Below are positions 60,700 through 64,000 of a stretch of DNA of 64,000 bases, in pieces. Positions within the stretch are counted from its first letter, which is position 1; every line of letters starts with the position of its first letter. The DNA is from Streptomyces sp. NL15-2K (lineage in GTDB: Bacteria; Actinomycetota; Actinomycetes; Streptomycetales; Streptomycetaceae): NCBI RefSeq assembly GCF_030551255.1, contig NZ_CP130630.1:930001-994000 (forward strand). The letters are read 5' to 3'. Under the pieces are notes generated by a model. The model ran no database searches, was not told the origin of the DNA, and saw nothing but the letters and a program-made list of their open reading frames with translations. The translations under genes and the position numbers were made by a program.

Positions 60700-61757
60700 T
60701 TGACAGCGACGGCTGTGGCCGTGCCTGCGTCATTCCGCCACCTCAGCAGCGCACTGCGGTCGTTCACCGAGCCGGCTAGGACTTCGGGGGCCCCGGTGAG
60801 CGGCAGTTCGCCGCTGATCTTGATGTCGAGTCCGGACTGCTCGGTCCAGAAATACGGGTCCGGTCGGTAGGGCCGGGCCGACGCGCCGTGCAGCAGGCCG
60901 GCCGCGGCCGCCCGGCCTTGCTCGACTGCGTTGGTCCAGTGCGGAGTTCGGCGTCCCTGCCGGGACACGACGTCCCCGGCGGCGACCACGCCCGGCGCGA
61001 CGCGGCAGCACGTGTCGGCGACGAGGCCGCCGCCGGCATCCAGGGGCAGGCCGGAGTCCTTCAGCCAGTCGGTGTTGGGTAGGTCTCCGGCCGCGCACAC
61101 GATCACGTCGGCCTCGAAGATCTGCTCACCACAGCGCACTCGGTGTTCACCCAGGACGTCGACGCCGTCCGGCGCGACCCGGACACGTATGCCGTGATCC
61201 CGCGCGGCCGCGACGGCGAGATCGGCCAGCCATGGTCCGAGGAGCCTGAGCAACGGTGGGACGAGGTCGACCACCGTGACGTCCAGGCCCAGGGCGCGGC
61301 AGGTCGTGGCGATCTCCATGCCGAGGAAGCCGCCGCCCAGCACGATCGCGCTCCGGGCGACGGCAAGCCGGGAAGCGAGGGCCGCGGCGTCATCCAGAGT
61401 GCGCAGCGCCAGATCGTTGCGGCCGGTCAGGCGACGGGCCCGGGCACCGGTGGCGACGACCAGCCCGTCGTACGGTACCTGCGTGCCGTCGGTCAGCGTC
61501 ACCGCACGGCCGCGGACGTCCAGTTGTACGGCCCGTGCCCCGGTGCGGAACTGGATGTCCTCGCCCGGAGGGGCAAGCAGGGCTGAATCCGCGGGTTCCC
61601 TGCCAGCCAGGACGCCCTTGGACAGCGGGACCCGCGAGTAGGGCTGGTGAGGCTCGTCGGACAGGACGGTCACCTGTCCGTTGAACCCCTCTGCCCGCAG
61701 GCTCTCCGCTGCCGTCAGCGCGGCAATGGACCCGCCGACCACGACGATCCGCTTCAC
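60639..61757 (-). CDS. FAD-dependent ferredoxin reductase of the P450 operon
   Basis: A 372-residue reductase of the rubredoxin/putidaredoxin reductase type. GTG 61757 overlaps the ferredoxin stop (GTGA). The FAD motif IVVVGGSIAALTAAESLRAE, the NAD motif AIVLGGGFLGMEIATTCRAL and the second FAD motif VAPGVVAAGDVVS are intact. The C-terminus (VNHRLPVIKLKRLGAGVPAAA) is shorter than usual, and its last 20 or so codons lie antisense to the IS3 remnant, so the original end was probably replaced. It should reduce the neighbouring ferredoxin with NAD(P)H. Confidence 0.88.
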   Translation of the reverse strand: MKRIVVVGGSIAALTAAESLRAEGFNGQVTVLSDEPHQPYSRVPLSKGVLAGREPADSALLAPPGEDIQFRTGARAVQLDVRGRAVTLTDGTQVPYDGLVVATGARARRLTGRNDLALRTLDDAAALASRLAVARSAIVLGGGFLGMEIATTCRALGLDVTVVDLVPPLLRLLGPWLADLAVAAARDHGIRVRVAPDGVDVLGEHRVRCGEQIFEADVIVCAAGDLPNTDWLKDSGLPLDAGGGLVADTCCRVAPGVVAAGDVVSRQGRRTPHWTNAVEQGRAAAAGLLHGASARPYRPDPYFWTEQSGLDIKISGELPLTGAPEVLAGSVNDRSALLRWRNDAGTATAVAVNHRLPVIKLKRLGAGVPAAA

Positions 61758-61948
61758 GGCTGGACCTTCAGGGCCGCGACGGGGCAGACCCGTACTGCGG
61801 CGGCGACGGCGCTCTCGCGCTCCGGGGCCACCTCCGCGTGGGTCAGGTGCAGTTCGCCCTCGTCGTCGAGCTGGAACACGTCGGGCGCGGTCTGCTCACA
61901 CAGCCCGTGGCCCTCGCAACGGTCGAAGTCCACCACGATCCTCGACAT
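61754..61948 (-). CDS. [3Fe-4S]/[4Fe-4S]-type ferredoxin for P450
   Basis: A 64-residue ferredoxin with CEGHGLC near residue 11 and VCP at about residue 54. In this group a histidine, as here, commonly replaces the central cysteine of the CxxCxxC motif, so a [3Fe-4S] or histidine-liganded cluster is expected. The sequence FDRCEGHGLCEQTAPDVFQL is typical of actinobacterial P450 ferredoxins. It overlaps the reductase gene and lies one base after the P450 stop, so the three form a complete electron-transfer chain. Confidence 0.92.
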   Translation of the reverse strand: MSRIVVDFDRCEGHGLCEQTAPDVFQLDDEGELHLTHAEVAPERESAVAAAVRVCPVAALKVQP

Positions 61949-61949
61949 C

Positions 61950-63146
61950 TCACTTCCCTTCCGCGCGTACCGTGACGGGGAGCGAGGCCAGGCCCCTGAT
62001 CACGTTGTTGAGCTTGCGGACCGGCTCGCCCGCGAGCTCGATCGACGACGTGTGCCGCACCAGCGCGCCGAGTACGGCCTGCGCCTCCAGACGGGCCAGC
62101 CCCTGGCCGGCGCAGCCGTGGACGCCGTAGCCGAAGCCGACGTGGTCGACCGGGTTGCGGCGGACGAGGAACTCCTCGGGGCGCTCCCACCTGCGTTCGT
62201 CCCGGTTGGCCGAGGCCCAGGACAGCAGGACTTTGGTGTCGGCGGGGATGGTGATGCCCTCGATGTCCACCGGCTGGGTGGTGCGCCGGAAGAAGCCCTG
62301 TGCGGGGGACTCCAGCCGCAGTGACTCCTCGAACGCCGGTTGGAGGAGTGCCGGTTCCGCGCGCACCTCCTGGTAGGCCTCGGGATGCTGGGCGAAGAGG
62401 AGGATCGTGTTGCCGATGCCGTTGATGGTGGTGTCCATGCTCGCGACCACGTACGCGGACAACAGGGGGATCACGGAGGCCGGTTCGATTTCTCCCCGGT
62501 CCGCGGCCTGGTGGACGCTGGCGGCCCAGCCGTCCGGGCGGAGGTTCTCCGGCACCATCACCGTGTTCAGATACTCGAACATTTGGCCGACAAAGGGCAG
62601 GGATGCCTGGGCGCGGGCGTTGAACGGGCCGAAGGTGTTGAACGCCGCGTCCGCGAACGACAGCAGCGGGCCCCTTGCTTCCTCGGTGAGTCCGATCAGG
62701 TCGGCGACCACGGTCACGGGGAACACCGCGGCAAGATCCGCCACGGCGTCGAAATCACCCTTGGCCACGGCGTCGGCGACGAGGTCGTCCGCGAGGGCGG
62801 CGATCCGGGTGCGGAGCTTGGCCAGGGCTTTGGGGGCGAGCTTGTCGGACAGCACCGCCCGAAGCCGGGTATGGTCCGGCGGGTCGCTGGCCAGCACGCT
62901 TCCCTTCATCGGGGCGTTGAACTGGTCCTCGTATCCCACTCCCTGCGCGGACGAGAACCGTTCGTGGTCGGCCAGGGCCGCGCGGACGTGGTCGTAGCGG
63001 GGCAGGACCCATGCGTCGTAGGTGGTCAGCCGTACCGCGGGGCCCGCTTCCCGGAGCCGGCGGAGAGCCGGGTACGGGTCGTGCAGCACCTCGTCGGCGA
63101 ACAGGTCGACGTCGGAGGTGGGCAGAGGCAAGGTCGCATGCGTCAC
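61950..63146 (-). CDS. cytochrome P450 (CYP199-related or similar)
   Basis: A 398-residue soluble P450 starting at GTG 63146 after AAAGGAG. The I-helix is YVVASMDTTINGI, where the usual AGxDT glycine is serine; ExxR is in FEESLRLESPAQ; the haem loop is FGYGVHGCAGQ. The N-terminal half (REAGPAVRLTTYDAWVLPRYDHVRAAL, ASDPPDHTRLRAVLSDKL) resembles the CYP199-like aryl-acid hydroxylases, as does the terminal NNVIRGLASLPV. Ferredoxin and reductase genes follow in one operon, so it has a complete redox chain, unlike the other P450 in the window. Substrate is unknown; an aromatic acid is the best guess. Confidence 0.88.
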   Translation of the reverse strand: MTHATLPLPTSDVDLFADEVLHDPYPALRRLREAGPAVRLTTYDAWVLPRYDHVRAALADHERFSSAQGVGYEDQFNAPMKGSVLASDPPDHTRLRAVLSDKLAPKALAKLRTRIAALADDLVADAVAKGDFDAVADLAAVFPVTVVADLIGLTEEARGPLLSFADAAFNTFGPFNARAQASLPFVGQMFEYLNTVMVPENLRPDGWAASVHQAADRGEIEPASVIPLLSAYVVASMDTTINGIGNTILLFAQHPEAYQEVRAEPALLQPAFEESLRLESPAQGFFRRTTQPVDIEGITIPADTKVLLSWASANRDERRWERPEEFLVRRNPVDHVGFGYGVHGCAGQGLARLEAQAVLGALVRHTSSIELAGEPVRKLNNVIRGLASLPVTVRAEGK

Positions 63147-63222
63147 AGCTGACTCTCCTTTGAGTGTTGTTGAACCTGCGGCCCGGTGAGTGTGGTTCTC
63201 GTGACCCCAGGAGGAAACAAAC

Positions 63223-63238
63223 CGTAGTGCGTACTACG
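63223..63238. promoter_or_regulatory. TetR operator upstream of the P450 operon
   Basis: CGTAGT (63223-63228) and ACTACG (63233-63238) form a perfect 6-bp dyad around GCGT. It lies in the divergent region between the P450 and tetR genes, 76 bases from the P450 start and 106 from the tetR start. Confidence 0.65.
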
Positions 63239-63344
63239 ATTAGCGGGAAGCATCCGGCTCACGGCGGGACGCTGTCAATGGGTGCGGCGAGGTTTCCACG
63301 GCGTATCGGCAAGCCGGATGCCGGCGATTCACGGGGAGAATGGC

Positions 63345-63998
63345 GTGGTGACATCCACGGACAGGAACAGCGAGCTCGCGATACGTCCGCCGCGACAGGA
63401 ACGGACCCGGCAGGCATGGATCCGGATCCTCGAGGCGGGTGCCGCGATCATCGAGGAGGGCGGGTACGAGGCTTTCACCATCGCGGCTGTCTGCGAGCGC
63501 GCCAAGGTCGCACCACGGGCCATCTACGACCGTACGACCAGCAAGGAGGCCCTCTTCCTCGCCGTCTACGAGCACGGTCTCAGCCGCATCCGCGCCGACG
63601 AGGAGGTCTTCGACCGCGAGGAGCGCTGGGCCGGCCTCGACGGGCGCACGCTGGTGGTCGAGGCCGTCGCCGAATTCGCCGGGATCTTCGAGCGCCACGC
63701 GGCGTTCCTAAAACCAATGGTGCTGCTCAGCGGAGCCCACTCGGAGGTCTACCGCCGGGCCCGTGCCTACACCGCGCAGATGGCGGACCGGTTCACCGCC
63801 GTGGTCCTCGGCGCCGCGCACGAGATCACACACCCCGATCCCGAAACGGCCGTACGCCTCTGCTTCAGCACGGTCTTCGCCTCTCTCATGATGCGGGTCG
63901 GCTACGGCCCGGACTTCGCCGCTCCCGCCGCCGACACCGACGCCTTCGTGCGACACCTCACCCAGACAGCGGTGCGGTACCTGTTCGGCGGTGAGTGA
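63345..63998 (+). CDS. TetR-family regulator of the P450 operon
   Basis: A 217-residue regulator. GTG 63345 is preferred since GGGGAG lies six bases upstream; an ATG at 63282 would add 21 residues unlike the family. The helix-turn-helix spans about residues 20-70 (ILEAGAAIIEEGGYEAFTIAAVCERAKVAPRAIYDRTTSKEALF). The ligand-binding domain has no recognised signature. It is divergent from the P450/ferredoxin/reductase operon and a dyad lies between, so it probably represses that operon and itself. The stop is only a few bases from the window edge. Confidence 0.9.
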   Translation: MVTSTDRNSELAIRPPRQERTRQAWIRILEAGAAIIEEGGYEAFTIAAVCERAKVAPRAIYDRTTSKEALFLAVYEHGLSRIRADEEVFDREERWAGLDGRTLVVEAVAEFAGIFERHAAFLKPMVLLSGAHSEVYRRARAYTAQMADRFTAVVLGAAHEITHPDPETAVRLCFSTVFASLMMRVGYGPDFAAPAADTDAFVRHLTQTAVRYLFGGE

Positions 63999-64000
63999 GC

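Noticed and set aside
16886..63146. A secondary-metabolite biosynthetic cluster, suggested by two P450s and many regulators
   Set aside because: No polyketide synthase, peptide synthetase, terpene synthase or other core enzyme is present; the genes fit catabolism.
1..64000. tRNA, rRNA, CRISPR arrays, prophage genes or a replication origin
   Set aside because: None was recognised by eye; no spaced repeat array, phage structural gene or RNA-gene sequence was found. A tRNA scan would be decisive.

Overview
The window is high-GC actinobacterial chromosome, almost certainly Streptomyces or a close relative. The evidence is GTG-rich starts, ATGA/GTGA gene overlaps, a mycothiol-dependent formaldehyde dehydrogenase, a sugar importer lacking its own ATPase, an RNase J closely resembling the Streptomyces enzyme, and a dense set of TetR, MarR, PadR, IclR, LacI, DeoR, GntR, PucR and LysR regulators. 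No rRNA, tRNA, CRISPR array, prophage or intact insertion sequence was seen. All calls come from reading the sequence; no searches were run.

Layout. 1-1.9 kb: a polytopic membrane protein running off the left edge and a DUF4333 protein. 2.3-7.4 kb: a DeoR regulator and a polyol-type ABC importer (binding protein, two permeases, zinc dehydrogenase, no ATPase). 7.5-9.2 kb: an RNase J copy. 9.3-13.5 kb: a secreted subtilase and a secreted SGNH hydrolase. 13.5-16.6 kb: a decayed amidohydrolase, a LysR regulator and a Cys/Met-metabolism PLP enzyme; LysR is flanked by a diverged inverted repeat. 16.9-20.3 kb: a padR operon encoding a vanillate-demethylase-like Rieske oxygenase, its reductase and an NTF2-like protein, with a PadR box upstream. 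20.6-29.7 kb: an aminobutyrate-type amine/aldehyde region (aminotransferase, PucR regulator, aldehyde dehydrogenase, APC permease, GntR regulator, a lone cache-domain protein, a TetR regulator).

29.7-42.9 kb is the core. A second Rieske oxygenase/reductase/NTF2-like operon diverges from a six-gene operon (GMC oxidoreductase, GlcG/HbpS-like protein, an amidohydrolase-fold protein with depleted metal ligands, a MIP18/DUF59 protein, an alpha/beta hydrolase, a DoxX-like protein). Next to it is a four-gene operon in which a CYP199-like P450 and a VanB-type reductase precede S-(hydroxymethyl)mycothiol dehydrogenase and a metallo-hydrolase: in effect an O-demethylase with its own formaldehyde disposal. 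An IclR gene adjoins it, and a near-identical 12-mer occurs in both promoter regions. 43.2-46.5 kb: a MarR-controlled GTP cyclohydrolase II and two quinone-oxidoreductase-like genes. 46.7-50.9 kb: a two-component system divergent from an MMPL exporter. 51.2-54.3 kb: the hydroxyquinol lower pathway (intradiol dioxygenase, maleylacetate reductase), a small repeat-bearing frame and a TetR gene with three dyad sites. 54.6-60.3 kb: two GH51 arabinofuranosidases and a LacI regulator with paired operators. 60.4-64.0 kb: an IS3 remnant, then a P450/ferredoxin/ferredoxin-reductase operon divergent from a TetR gene.

Taken together the region looks like a plant-biomass catabolic island. Arabinose is released from hemicellulose. 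Methoxylated aromatics are O-demethylated by up to four separate oxygenase systems, formaldehyde is removed through mycothiol, and a hydroxylated ring can be opened by the hydroxyquinol branch. The individual substrates are inference.
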